Of a stretch of DNA of 64,000 bases, positions 1-12,114 are shown in pieces. The stretch is from Megalobrama amblycephala (lineage: Eukaryota > Chordata > Actinopteri > Cypriniformes > Xenocyprididae). Numbering within the stretch: the first letter of the stretch is position 1; each line of letters begins with the position of its first letter. The notes beneath the pieces were generated by a model. It ran no database searches, had not been told where the DNA came from, and worked only from the letters and a program-made list of their open reading frames with translations. Where the stretch lies: positions 31,523,642 to 31,587,641 of the forward strand of contig NC_063065.1 in NCBI RefSeq assembly GCF_018812025.1. Reading direction: 5' to 3'. Made by a program: the position numbers and the translations under genes.

Positions 1-372
1 TTTCAAATGACATATGACACATGATTATCTGAGCTGTATGATGTTTTTGATGCATTGCAGCACATAGTACAAAAAAGTATTTCATAAATTCTGACTTTTT
101 TTTCTATTTATCAGCAAATAACAGCACTATTTAATCAAATTGGCTACATTTATTGTAAAGTTCAGACTCTAAGCTTTCAAATGACACCTATTTTGTGTTG
201 ATGAAGGCAGTAGTTTTGAAAAATATGATTATTCATTTTTTCACAGCTAGGTGACGCCTGCGGGCGGTACACCCCGTTTTAGAGAAACTCAGCACTCACT
301 AACAGCCAGCGAGCTGAAACCCTATCTGAAGTTCCCTGAGGATCGAGAGGAAGAGTGACGGGAGAACATTAC

Positions 373-529
373 CGTTTGGTGCCCACTCTGTGATTGGGAG
401 CGATGTCGATGGTGTCGGTGGCAGAGTCGTGACGGACGGCCAAACCTAGGTCTGCGATGCAGCATGTGCCGTTCTTCTTGACCAGAATGTTCTTTGATTT
501 CAGATCCCTGTGGGCGATAGCAGGCTTAC
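373..529 (-). CDS. tgfbr1: tgfbr1 exon 6: catalytic loop and activation segment
   Basis: A 157-bp exon encoding about residues 324-376 of the serine/threonine kinase domain. It shows the catalytic loop HRDLKSKN (about 330-337, with Asp332 as catalytic base). It also has the metal-binding DLG (about 350-352) and the activation segment ending at GTKR. The lysine and asparagine of the loop mark a Ser/Thr kinase. The acceptor is TTCCAG before 529. The donor is G|GTAATG after 373, and the last codon (Arg376) is split after two bases. The 157-bp length agrees with my memory of mammalian exon 6. The next exon should begin with the last base of that Arg codon followed by YMAPEVL, and it is not in the window. 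No stop or frameshift interrupts the exon. Confidence 0.97.
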
Positions 530-874
530 CTGGAACCAAATGCAGGAACACCAGATTAGAGAAAGAGCTGAGGAGAAAACGGTCACATTCTCATGCAGAG
601 CCACAGACGATAAAGGGATCGTTCACCCGGAAACGTAAATTCTCCCTCAGGTCGTTCACAAATGAAGTTTGTGTTTTTAATGAAATATGACAGATTTTTC
701 CATTTTACCAAAACTTTTAAGCCTGAAAAAGGAACGGTCTTCAGAAGAGTCACGATCGCTTTATATGATGAACAGATTTAATTCACTTTTATTCACATAT
801 AAACATTGATCAGGAACACACATAGAGCTCATCTAATATGATCAACAGAAGCTCAAGCGCACAACAAGGTTCTG

Positions 875-2175
875 CTAGCACGATTTAACGTGAACATGTT
901 ACTAGCATTATTTAACACTCCACTAGCATGGATTAACACATTGCTAGCATGATTTAATGTTAACATTTTGCTAGCATGATTTAACACATGCTAGCATGTT
1001 TTGATATGTTGCTAGCATGTTTCTAACATGATTTAACACATTGTTAGCATGTTTCTAACATGATTTAGCACATTGCTAACGTGTTTCTAGCTTGATTTAA
1101 CAAATTTGCATGTTTTAACATGTTGCTATCCTGATTTAACACATTGCTAGCATGTTTTAACATGATTTAGAACATTGCTAACATGTTTCTAGCTTGATGT
1201 AACAATTTAACATTTTAACATGTTGCTATCCCGATTTAACACATTGCTAACATGTTTCTAACATGATTTTGCACATTGTTAGCATGTTTTAACATGTTCC
1301 TATCCCAATTTAACGGTGCTAACATGTTTCTAACATGATTTAGCACATTGCTAACATGTTTCTAGCATGATTTACCACATTTCTAACATGTTTCTAGCTT
1401 GATTTAACAAATTAGCATATTTAACATGTTGCTATCCCGATTTAACACATTGCTAGCATGTTTTTAACACGATTTAACACATTGCTAACATGTTTCTAGC
1501 TTGATTTAACAAATTAGCATGTTTTAACATGTTGCTATCCCAATTTAACGGTGTTAGCATGTTTCTAACATGATTTAGCACATTGCTAACATGTTTCTAG
1601 ATTGATTTAACAAATTAACATTTTAACATGTTGCTATCCCGATTTAACACATGGCTAACATGTTTCTAGCTTGATTTAACAAATTAGCATGTTTTAACAT
1701 ATTTTGCTATCCCAATTTAACCCATTGTTAACATGTTTCTAACATGATTTAACACATTGTTAGCATGTTTTAACATGTTGCTATCCCAATTTAACCCATT
1801 GTTAGCATGTTTCTAGCCTGATTTAACACATTGTTAACATGTTTCTAACATGATTTAACACATTGCTAACATGTTTCTAACACGATTTAACACATTGTTA
1901 ACATGTTTTAACATGTTCCTATCTCAATTTAACATGGTGCTAGCATGTTTTTAACATGATTTAACACATTGCTAACATGTTTCTAGCTTGATTTAACAAA
2001 TTAACGTTTTAACATGTTGCTATCCCGATTTAACACATTGCTAACATGTTTCTAACATGAATTAGCATGTTGCTAACGTTTCTAACATGTTGCTATCCTG
2101 ATTTACTATGCCATGTTAACAAAATGTTAAAACATGCTAGCAATGTGCTAATTCATGCTAGAAACATGCTAACAA
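875..2175. repeat. Satellite array A (TTAACACATTGCTAACATG-type), intron 5
   Basis: About 1.3 kb of degenerate tandem sequence built from short interchangeable blocks such as GATTTAACACATTGCTAAC, ATGTTTCTAGC and TTTTAACATGTTGCTATCCC. Blocks recur roughly every 22-30 bp and combine into longer, irregular units. The words GCTAGC, ACATGT and TTAA are themselves palindromic, so the array can pair with itself. The last 70 bp (about 2104-2172) run in the opposite orientation. It lies wholly inside intron 5 of tgfbr1, and no coding potential is visible. Confidence 0.9.
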
Positions 2176-2186
2176 AACAAAAATAA

Positions 2187-2466
2187 AGACTTTATTCAAC
2201 TACTTCCTCTCTACCCTGTCAGTCTCCTACGCTGTTTACATTGAAGACACATTGCAGAGCTTCCGCGTTGTACGTCAGAACGGCGACTCCTTATTGGTCG
2301 GCTCCTGTGTCAGCATCACACGCATGCATCGTGCTAATCACGTGAACAGCGCCGGCCAATACTGAGCCGGTGTTCTGACATACAACACGGAAGCTCTGCA
2401 ATGTGTATTCAACGTAAACAGCGTAGGAGACTGACAGGGTAGAGAGGAAATAGTTGAAAAAAGTCT
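2187..2466. repeat. Foldback (inverted-repeat) element, about 280 bp
   Basis: The left arm (about 2187-2296) and right arm (about 2362-2466) are imperfect reverse complements. For example, CTACCCTGTCAGTCTCCTAC at 2212 is matched by GTAGGAGACTGACAGGGTAG near 2423. A loop of about 65 bp separates them. The structure resembles a palindromic MITE. It abuts satellite array A on one side and another MITE fragment on the other. No target-site duplication could be read with confidence. Confidence 0.75.
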
Positions 2467-2700
2467 GGTCTCGTCATAACATTAAGGTTGAACCACTGAA
2501 GTCACATGACTGTTTTAACAACGTCTTTAGTACCTTTCTGGACCTTGAAAGTGGTAATTTTGTTGCTTTCTATGGGAGATAAAAAATAAAATCTCGGATT
2601 TCATCAAAACTGTCTTAATTAGTGTTCTGAAGATGAACGAAGGTCTTACGGGTGTGGAACGACATGAGGGTGAGGAATAAATGACAGAAATTGAATTTTA
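2467..2700. mobile_element. MITE fragment (GAAGATGAACGAAGGTCTTA family)
   Basis: This matches the right arm of the palindromic element at 34826-35630 and the copy at 29540-29785. Shared blocks include TAAGGTTGAACCACTG, CACATGACTGTTTTAA and GAAGATGAACGAAGGTCTTA, then a stretch like GTGTGGAACGACATGAGGG. The family is recognisable because it occurs three times in this window. I assign no superfamily. No ORF is present. Confidence 0.75.
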
Positions 2701-3920
2701 AAACTCTAGCAACTCCGAACTCTGACTGAATGTCTGTGGTCTCCTGTCAAACTCTTCCGCAGGTTCCCTAGTGAGCCTGAAGGTTCAGACTGAGCAACAT
2801 GTACATGCCGAGGCTGCATCGAACTGTCAGCAAAATAGAGCTACGAATAATGAAAGTGTTTATTGGAGCCACAGTGAATCGCTCCCCCTGGGAACGCCGT
2901 GCTGCTGTGTGTGGGTTTACATGCATTATGCATTATGATGCATGCAGTCGTGTGTGTTTCACTGTAACCTATTGGAAGTTTCCACACTGCTGTCAGTGTC
3001 AGAAATCAATGCTAGACAGAGTCCACAGCCGCAATGCATCCGCTCACATCTGCCACTCATGAAGTAGTAATGTGGTGGTACAGAAATGCTATCAGATATC
3101 TACTGAATGCACACCCTGTTAATGATTTCAATATCACTGAATTTTACTAAAGCTCAGGGTTTAAAAATGAGCAACAGTAACAGCAATGCTTGCCTTGTAA
3201 TGCATTATTTGCAGTCATAAACAAAAGAAAGCTTTGTTATAGCTTTAGTACTACAATAGAGCGTGCTGAATTGAGCTTGATTGTGACTCTCTCATAGTTT
3301 AACGGGGCATTATGTCTCAATTATACGAATGTAATAAAGCTGCCACGCCGATAAATGATGCTCGCCTTAACAACAAATTACTCATGAAACCCCATCAACT
3401 ACTCTTGACTGAGATGAAGACATCTAAATCAGGCAAAAATGCTTCGATTTTGGACTTCTAAAGGCAAACAGTGACTATTTTATATGTAATTTAAATAAAT
3501 AAATACTTCCTGGAGCCACTGGTGGATCAATAAGCAAGACCTGTAAAGCTGAACAGTTGATTTGGCATCATGGGAACGGATGCAGCACAGCCTGTGTGAA
3601 GACGAGTGAACATCTGCTGCGGCTCGCGTGATCATGACAAGCTGAGGCAGAGCGCGCGGGGAGCCGACAGACAGCCGACTGCGGCCTTTCTGCGCCAAAC
3701 TACGCTGAAACAAAAGCTCTAGTTTGATTTCTGCAAGAGTTTCGCCAACAGCATGTTCAGTGTTTCTGTCCGCACTGAGGGCAGCTGCTGATATCCGCTA
3801 ATTCCTCACAAGAGAACTAAAAACTACACGAGTAAAGTTTGATGTTGGCCGAAAGCTTGAAGATTTTACAATGAAGTAAAAAATAATAAATACAAATAAT
3901 AAAATTTTAGTCAATAAAAT
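2701..3920. other. Intron 5 spacer between two satellite arrays, no gene
   Basis: Unique-looking AT-rich sequence between array A and array B. Short ORFs on both strands show no recognisable domain and no splice context. I see no RNA gene or repeat except a slightly G+C-rich patch near 3580-3720. Confidence 0.5.
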
Positions 3921-3924
3921 ACTG

Positions 3925-5395
3925 TTAACATGTTCTAACATATTGTTAATTTTTAAGCAAGTTGTTAACATGTTTCTAGCATGAATTAACACATTGCTGA
4001 AATGTTGCTAGCATTAACACAGCTAGCATGTTTTAACATGTTTCTAGTATGATTTAACACATTGATAACATGATTTAACCCATTGTTAGCATGTTTTTAG
4101 CATGATTTAACATTCATTTTAACATGTTCCTATCCTAATTTAACATGTTGCTAACATGTTTCTAGTATGATTTAAAACATGACTAACATGATTTAACCCA
4201 TTGTTAGCATGTTTCTAACATGATTTAACATTATTAACGTTTTAACATGTTCCTATCCCAATCTAACATGTTGCTAACATGTTTCTAGTATGCTTTAACA
4301 TATTACTAACACGATTTAACCAACTGTTAGCATGTTTTTAGCATGATTTAACATTATTAACGTTTTAACATGTTCCTATCCCAATTTAACATGTTGCTGA
4401 CATGTTTCTAGTATGATTTAACACATTAATAACATGATTTAACCCATTGTTAGCATGTTTTAGCATGATTTAACATTCATTTTAACATGTTCCTATCCTA
4501 ATTTAACATGTTGCTAACATGTTTCTAGTATGATTTAAAACATGACTAACATGATTTAACCCATTGTTAGCATGTTTCTAACATGATTTAACATTATTAA
4601 CGTTTTAACATGTTCCTATCCCAATCTAACATGTTGCTAACATGTTTCTAGTATGCTTTAACATATTACTAACACGATTTAACCAACTGTTAGCATGTTT
4701 TTAGCATGATTTAACATTATTAACGTTTTAACATGTTCCTATCCCAATTTAACATGTTGCTAACATGTTTCTAGTAAGATTTAACACATGGCTAACATGA
4801 TTTAACCCATTGTTAACATGTTTTTAGCATGATTTAACATTATTAACTTTTTAACATGTTCCTATCCCTATTTAACATGTTGCTAACATGTTTCTAGTAT
4901 GATTTAACACATTACTAACACGATTTAACCCATTGTTAGCATGTTTTTAGCATGATTTAACATTATTCATATTTTAACATGTTCCTATCCCAATTTAACA
5001 TGTTGCTAACATGTTTCTAGTATGATTTAACACATGGCTAACATGATATAACCCATTGTTAGCATGTTTCTAGCATGAAATAACACATTGCTAGCATGAT
5101 TTAACATTAACATGTACTAACATGTTGATAATATGTTTCTAGTATGATTTAACACATGGCTAACATGATTTAACCCATCGTTAACGTGTTTTTAGCCCAA
5201 ATTAGCACATTGCTAGCATGTACTGTATCTAGCTTGATTTAACACATTGTTAACATGCTAGCAACATGCTAAATCATGTTAACAACATGTTAAAACAAGT
5301 TCCTAGTATGATTTAACATTGCTAACATGATTTAACACATCACTAGCATGTTTAACGTGTTTGCTAGCAAAATTTAACATGTTAGCACACATTAA
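3925..5395. repeat. Satellite array B with 363-bp higher-order repeat, intron 5
   Basis: A second, more regular array of the same satellite family. The basic unit is about 117-124 bp and contains in order TAACATGTTGCTAACATG, TTTCTAGTATGATTTAACAC, GATTTAACCCATTGTTAGC and TTTTAACATGTTCCTATCCC. Unit starts near 4141, 4264, 4387 and 4504 show that three units form a higher-order repeat with a 363-bp offset: the variant with TTTAAAACATGACTAAC recurs at that distance. The right end (about 5248-5290) flips orientation, as in array A. Confidence 0.9.
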
Positions 5396-5399
5396 AGAG

Positions 5400-5640
5400 C
5401 CACAAAATGGTATTAATAGCTTGAATTTGAAATCTAAATATTTGTTTCATATCATAAAGTATCAAAGCAGAGATTATTGTGATTACTGAATGGCAGGAGC
5501 TACAAATAATTTTTAGTTTTAAAGTTTTGTTCACAAATCAGCTGAAAACAGCATCTAAAAGATCAATTCTTGGGATTCAAGAATCAAAATGAGAATCGAT
5601 TAAAATCGCAAAATCAACCCAGCCCAATTATTTATGTTTC
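5400..5640. mobile_element. MITE terminal fragment (AATCGAT...CAGCCC type)
   Basis: The end reading GAATCGATTAAAATCGC then CAACCCAGCCC resembles the element at 62127-63100, which begins with CTAGGGCTGGGTATCGA and later contains GATTCTTGGGAATTTAAG. The corresponding block here is CAATTCTTGGGATTCAAG. This is probably a truncated copy of the same non-autonomous DNA transposon. Only one end is present. Confidence 0.55.
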
Positions 5641-5745
5641 CAAAAAGAATCAGTTTCACCCAAACACACTCGAGATGCACAGAAGCACAGCATAAGACAC
5701 AGCGATTACGCTGCTGACTTCGGATTTCAGGACGCAGGTGAACTA

Positions 5746-5967
<222 letters not shown>

Positions 5968-5975
5968 TCAACTCA

Positions 5976-6260
<285 letters not shown>

Positions 6261-6434
6261 TTAATGATACATGCATGTTGTCATATGAACAATTCATTTA
6301 GACACACAAATGTGCATGTTTAACATTGACAGTAACCGTTTGAGTCGGTTTTACTCACAAGTTTGAATTACAGACATCATTAATCATGCCGTTTGCTCGT
6401 AACAGAAATCTGCATTGTCCATTTATTATAACTC

Positions 6435-7266
6435 CAGGGCTCCAGACTAACATCTGAGAGCAGTGGCACCGGTGTCCCCAAGATCTACAGAAGGTGGCGC
6501 CACCACGTAATTTGGTGGTGTTGGGCGGGGTTTAATCATAAAAGTAATTTAATCATATTACTATTGTTTTGCATTAATAAGTGCAGTTACTAATAATATT
6601 ACATGTTTATTTATGGGAAATGTGATAGTAAAGCACTGAGCTTGAATTGAGATGTAGATAAAATTAACTTTTATTGATGACATTAACATGCAAAAAACTC
6701 ATTTTTATAGGAAACATTTTTTTAAAAATTCTACTCTCATTAAAATGTACCATCCTGAACTGACCGACAGCTTCAGTTATTATAAAATGAGTGTTTTTTA
6801 TTTGCTTTCTGTGTAATTCAGTCAGAATTTGAGGAAAAGTTTTTGTTTTTCATGAGACTTTATGACTTTTCCTACTTTTCCCCATATAGGGGAAATGGCT
6901 AATACTCCAATAAGTGATCCTCTGTCTAATGGTTATACTTTCATGTCTTTTTAAATAAAAGTGTTCCTTCATCTTTAAACTTTTAGTTTTACAAATCATC
7001 ATATTAAAATACCATTATATTTAGAGATTTGAAGCGCTGGAAAAAGTGTGAAGCGCTTTAAAAGTCCTTGAAAAGTGCTTGAATTTCACTCCCAAAGGTT
7101 TGCATGAACCCTGAAATTTCGTTTAGTTTCGTTTGCCGATAAATGTTTCTTATATGAAACAGAAATGGCAGCTCTTATCAATTGTGGCATCTCTAACTAA
7201 ATTTAGTTGCACCAGCAGGAAAAATGGTCACAAAATGCAACCATTTAGTCACAGTCTGGAGCCCTG
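6435..7266. mobile_element. Non-autonomous DNA transposon, CAGGGCTCCAGACT ends
   Basis: Inverted ends: the left end starts CAGGGCTCCAGACTAAC at 6435. The right end finishes with AGTCTGGAGCCCTG at 7266, its reverse complement. A possible 5-bp direct repeat AACTC flanks the element. The interior is AT-rich with no transposase. CAGGG-type ends occur in hAT elements, but I assign no superfamily without a clear 8-bp duplication. Confidence 0.75.
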
Positions 7267-8237
7267 AACTCTCATAACATTCAATTCAGACCACTAGCTC
7301 ACTATAAAACTAAAAACCGTTTTACCACAAAGCAGCAGATTCAGCAGTAAACACTGGCATCAAGTCACGTAGAAAACAATGGCATTAAGTATTTAAGACT
7401 GAACTTAGATCTAGTTAATTCATGCTGTTAGTGCAGCGTGGACAACTGAGACGACAAGACCTCACAAGAGCCGAATATTTTCCATCATGACAGACCGATC
7501 GGATGTATCGGTCCTCACCATGATAGCAGAGAGAGGTGATCATTTCAATTCAATTCAGAAAGCATTGAGAGGCAATCCACAATCGTGTCGGAGGTAATCG
7601 AGCAGATAAAAGTCATGTTTATGATACAGTGATTCACCACAATAACAAAGTGGAATGAGACACAGCCGAGGTCAAGAAAAACACTATCAAACGCAATGCA
7701 ATCCGCAATAAAGAAGAGCTACATCTCTCATTTTGTACATAAAATAATCAAAAACACAAGAGGGTAGAAAGGAAAAGATGGAGTATCTCTGTGTGCTGAG
7801 GAGTAATAAATCAAAACCAGTTAACCTCAATGGCCAATCGAGAGAGGTGTGTGTCCTCTAGTAACATTACAGTGAGTCATCTTACACTAAAGCCCTTCAG
7901 GGACGGACCCACTTCAGAAATAGAAGGGCAGCCATTAGGAGCCAAATGCAGTGAATGTTCTGTATGGGAATGCTGGGAAGACATGGAGACAGTGTGAACC
8001 AATCCGTGTCAACGGCATCACTAGAAACGCCCGATCGTCTCACGTTTGGTGGGACAGGAATACTGCATGAAAGCATGAGTGTGACAGGCTGACATGAAGC
8101 TGGAGGAATGTTGATTACCACAGAAAAAGATTTTAGAAGTAAACAGAGCCAGGCAATAAACAATCAAATAAAAAACTGTTTACAGCCACAAGACTATCCC
8201 AGCTAATGAAAAATATGTTCTAAGAACATTTTGCTAA
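7267..8237. other. Intron 3 sequence, no gene seen
   Basis: Unique-looking intronic sequence of tgfbr1. Short ORFs show no recognisable domain. No tandem or inverted repeat is obvious. Confidence 0.5.
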
Positions 8238-9244
8238 TGTTCCTATTAAAGGGTTAATTCATCGAAAAATGAAAATTATCCCATCTCTCAAGCCATCCTA
8301 GGCGTATATGACTATCTTCTTTCAGACGAACACAATCTGAGATATATTTAAAAATATCCTGGCTCTTCCAAGCTTTATAATGGGAGTGAATGGGGGGCGA
8401 GATTTTGAAGCCATAAAAAAAGCATGCATCCATCATAAAAGTAATCTATACGGCTCCAGGGGGTTAATAAAGGCCTTCTGAAGTGAGTTTTTGTAAGAAA
8501 AATATCCACTTTATTAACTATAATAACTAGCTTCTGGCAGACGGCCGTACTCATACCAAGGTCCTTGCATACTTGGTCCAAAATTCTTGTTCGAAATTTT
8601 CGCACATTAAAAAATAAACCTCAACCTCACGTTGTGTCGATCACATTTACACACTGCCTCCAAAATTTTCATCTGTCATAAAAAAAATTTGGATCTGATT
8701 CAATTTTCTGTGTTTTTCACATCTGTAGCTGGCATTTTGACAATTTAGAGCCACCATGACGAATACGAAAAAACACATAAACACGAAAATTTTGGAGTGT
8801 GCACGGACATTAACCCCTGATGCGATGTATGATGTTGGTTTAAACAAATAGGGCTGGGCAACAAACTCAAGCTCCTCTTCGCTTATATCGAAATCCTCTG
8901 ACATTTCTATTTAAAAATTCTTGTTTTAGACTAATTCGTGACCGGTGTTTTGATTTGCTCTCTCCTCTGCGCTTCCGCGTTCATTGTTACGCCATGCATC
9001 GGGTCAAGGGTCACTCTTCCGCCACAAATCGATGCGTACGGCCGTCTGGTGGAAGCTAGTTATTATAGTTAAAGTTGTAAATATGAATATCTTTCTTACA
9101 AAAACTCACTTCAGAATGCCTTTATTAACACACTGGAGTATGGATTACTTTTATGATGGATGAATGCACTTTTTGGGCTTCAAAAATCACACCCCCCCTT
9201 CACTGCCACTGTAAAGCTTGGAAGAGCCAGAATATTTTTAAATA

Positions 9245-10804
9245 CAGGTGCTGGTCATATAATTAGAATATCATGAAAAAGTTCATTTTTTATTGTAAAT
9301 TATTTTTAAAAATGAAACTTTCATATATTCTAGATTCCCTACATGTAAAGTAAAACATTTCAAAAGTTTTTTTTTTTTTTTTTTTTTTAATTTTGATGAT
9401 TAGAGTCTTTATTGATGTAAATAAAGTCCAAAATCCAGTATCTCAAAATATTAGAATATTTCCTAAGATCAATAAAAAAATGGATTTGCAAAACAGAAAA
9501 GTTCAAGTTCTTTAAAGTATGTTCATTTGTACACTCAATACTTGGTCGGCAGCACATATTACAGCAAATGACTTGCTCCTAGCACAAATTACAGCATCAG
9601 TGAAGTGTGGCATGGAAGTGATCAGCCTGTGGCACTGCTGAGGCACTATTGAGCCTTCAGATCATCTGTATATTGTTGGATCGACTGTTCTCATCTTTCT
9701 GTGCTCATCTTTCTCTTGAAAATATCCCATAGATTCAGGGGTCAGGCATGTTGGCTGGCCAATAAAGCACAGTAATATCATGGTCAGCAAACCACTTGGA
9801 AATGGTTTTTGCACTGTGGGCAGGTGCTAAAGTCCTGCTGGAAAAGGAAATCAGCATCTCCATAAAGCTTGTCAGCAGATGGAAGCATAAAGTGCTCCAA
9901 AATCTCCTGGAAGATGGCTGCATTGACTTTGCACTTGATAAAACACAATGGACCAACACCAGCAGACGTCACGGCCCCCCAAATCATTACTAACTACAGA
10001 AACTTCACACTAGACTTCAAGCAGCTTGGATTCTGTGCCTCTCCAGTCTTCCTTCAGACTCTGGGACCATGATTTCAACATGAAATGCAAAATTTACTTT
10101 TATCTGAAAAGAGGACTTTCGACCACTGTTCACTGTCCAGTTCTTTTTCTCCTTAGCCCATGTAAGATGCTTCTGACGTTGTTTCTGTTTCAGAAGTGGC
10201 TTGGTAGTCCTTTTCCTGAAGATGTCTGAGTGTGGTGGCTCTTGATGTGCTGACTCCGGCTTCATTCGACTCATTGTGAAGCTCTCCCAAGTGTTTGAAT
10301 CGGCTTTACTTGACAGTATTCTCAAGCTTGTGGTCATGCCTGTTGCTTGTGCACCTTTGCCTACCCAATTTCTTCCTTCTAGTCAACTTTGCATTCAATA
10401 TGCTTTGATACATCACTCTGTAAACAGCCACCACATTCAGTAATGACCATCTGTGACTTACGCTCTTTGTGGAGGGTGTCAATGATCGTCTCCTGGACCA
10501 TTGCCAAGTCAGCAGTCTTCTCCATTAGTGTGGTTTCAAAGAACAAGAGATACTGGAATTTATACTGTAGGGATGGTCATTTAATGAAACTCAAATGTAA
10601 ATATTCTAATATTTTGAGATACTGGATTTTGGACTTTCATGAGCTGTACGCTCTAATCATCAAAATAAAAAAATAAAAAACTTTTGAAATGTTTTACTTT
10701 ACATGTAGGGAATCTAGAATATATGAAAGTTTCATTTTTTAAAATAATTTACAATAAAAAAAATGGTCTTTTTCACGATATTCTAATTATATGACCAGCG
10801 CCTG
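9245..10804 (-). mobile_element. Tc1-like transposon with long inverted repeats
   Basis: A 1.56-kb element flanked by TA duplications (9243-9244 and 10805-10806). Its ends are CAGGTGCTGGTCATATAATT on the left and the complement of CAGGCGCTGGTCATATAATT on the right. The inverted repeats extend about 200 bp, with TTAGAATATC, CTAGATTCCCTACATGTAAA and CCAGTATCTCAAAATATTAG on both sides. A decayed transposase lies inside on the minus strand. The TA target, element length and encoded protein together identify the Tc1 group of Tc1/mariner. Confidence 0.92.
9535..10525 (-). pseudogene. Tc1-like transposase, inactivated
   Basis: Pieces in different minus-strand frames line up in order with Tc1-type transposase. 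There is an ATG near 10525 followed by an N-terminal DNA-binding segment (KTADLAMVQETIIDTLHKER). KPLLKQKQRQKHLTWAKEKK follows near 10190. MIWGAVTSAGVGPLCFIK, ILEHFMLPSADKLYGDADFL and QQD come next, in 9784-9987. HDITVLYWPANMPDP and a C-terminal remnant run to about 9535. The total is near the roughly 340-residue length of the family, so it is decayed rather than deleted. Frameshifts and stops split it. Part of the DDE triad region can be seen (QQD, and a damaged PDLNP), but the protein cannot be functional. Confidence 0.9.
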
Positions 10805-10838
10805 TATATCTCTGATTGTGTTTGTCTGAAAGAAGATG

Positions 10839-12114
10839 TTTGTTCATAACTTTGGGAGAACCTTGCCAGAACATTTCGTTAGTTGGGAAACCTGCCTGTG
10901 TAAAGTGTAAAGTTAAACCCAATCTTTCCCAACTTTGTCATCATGACACGTGTTTGTGCAAGAACACCATGAAGGATCTGACTTGTTTTTCAAGATCACA
11001 GTCACAAATCAGCAGAAGAGCATAAAACTGTTATTTTTACCCTGTTCAACTGTGATGTCTTGCCTTAAAATTAGATCAAATCCAGATATTCTTATTTTAA
11101 TTCACTCCAACAATTGCTTTGTTTTTTTCCTCTTTGAACCAGGTTCCCATCTGAGAGAACATGAATATACAGAGGTACCCACATTCTAAAAGTGTGATTT
11201 CTAGACCTGGAAATGTCATGTAAATTAATAAAATCGTACAACTCTATGGGCATTTTATAAAGAATATACATTTTTCTAGCTTTAAAAAAATATTATATTG
11301 GGTAAAAATTGTGAGTAAGAAAAAAGACTAGTCATGCAAATCCATTGGGGGTGAAGGGGCTTTGAATAATGTTGTGGACAACAGGGGGCCTCCGAGGCAA
11401 AAAGGTTAAGAACCGCTGCTTTAAATCGCTCTACCATTATACCTCAACATTCACATATCCACCAGCCTCCTGCTCAGAACATAGAAACATCTGAAAATAA
11501 TGAAAAGCGGTGGGAGAATGTGTGGGCTGACCGTTCCAGTTATAAACGCATCCAACCACTGATTCAATTTGCTTATGACAGAGACGGCAAGGTCAGGCAG
11601 ACAGACATGAGACACACCAACAGAGGAAGACAGAGGGCAAGAAAGGATGTCTACAATGTGACTCACTCACGAGGTTGTGTCATGTCAGAGAATCAGAGAC
11701 AGACAAGTTAGTGGCGCCACATCAAGACAGACCCGCAGACTGAGTCAAAAGACACCAGACGGCCAAAGTGCATTAGCAGAACTGGGAGAAAATAGGTTCT
11801 CTTATGAAAGAGAGAGGCCTTATGAATATATATGTGTGAAGATCTGTACTGCAACATGCTCTCAGGAGAAGTTGTGTCATTATGTTCATCCCTGTTAAAG
11901 CACTGAAAGCTAAACGCGTTCAGACAGATGTCACTGGCTGTTGTTTTACATTTCACAGCCTTTTTGAACTGCAACTAGCACTTTGTTTCTTGCTGTGTCA
12001 AGTTCAAATAGTCCAACATTCATCTTTTAAAATGAAGTCAAATTCAGATAAATATTTCAAAGTCTTTCATCAGATATAACTTGCTTTGCCAGTGAAATGT
12101 CTTCCCAATCCATT
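10839..12114. other. Intron 3 sequence, no gene seen
   Basis: Mostly unique sequence. Around 11340-11425 is a short stretch ending in AAGGTTAAGAACCGCTGCTT that resembles a DNA-transposon terminus, but no partner end was found. ORFs here lack recognisable domains. Confidence 0.4.

Larger units (their letters stand above)
8238..10838. mobile_element. Palindromic element interrupted by a Tc1-like insertion
   Basis: The left arm (about 8238-8550) and right arm (about 9030-9244, continuing at 10805-10838) are inverted copies. CACTTTATTAACTATAATAA at 8510 is matched by a diverged TTATTATAGTTAAAGTTG near 9059. GAAGAGCCAG near 9221 mirrors CTGGCTCTTCC near 8360. The right arm is broken at a TA by the element at 9245-10804. 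After the break it resumes with TATCTCTGATTGTGTTTGTC, which mirrors the left arm's GACGAACACAATCTGAGATA near 8325. The middle (about 8550-9030) has no convincing ORF. Confidence 0.85.

Noticed and set aside
875..5395. CRISPR-like array
   Set aside because: Units are contiguous and degenerate without unique spacers, in a vertebrate intron; it is a satellite.
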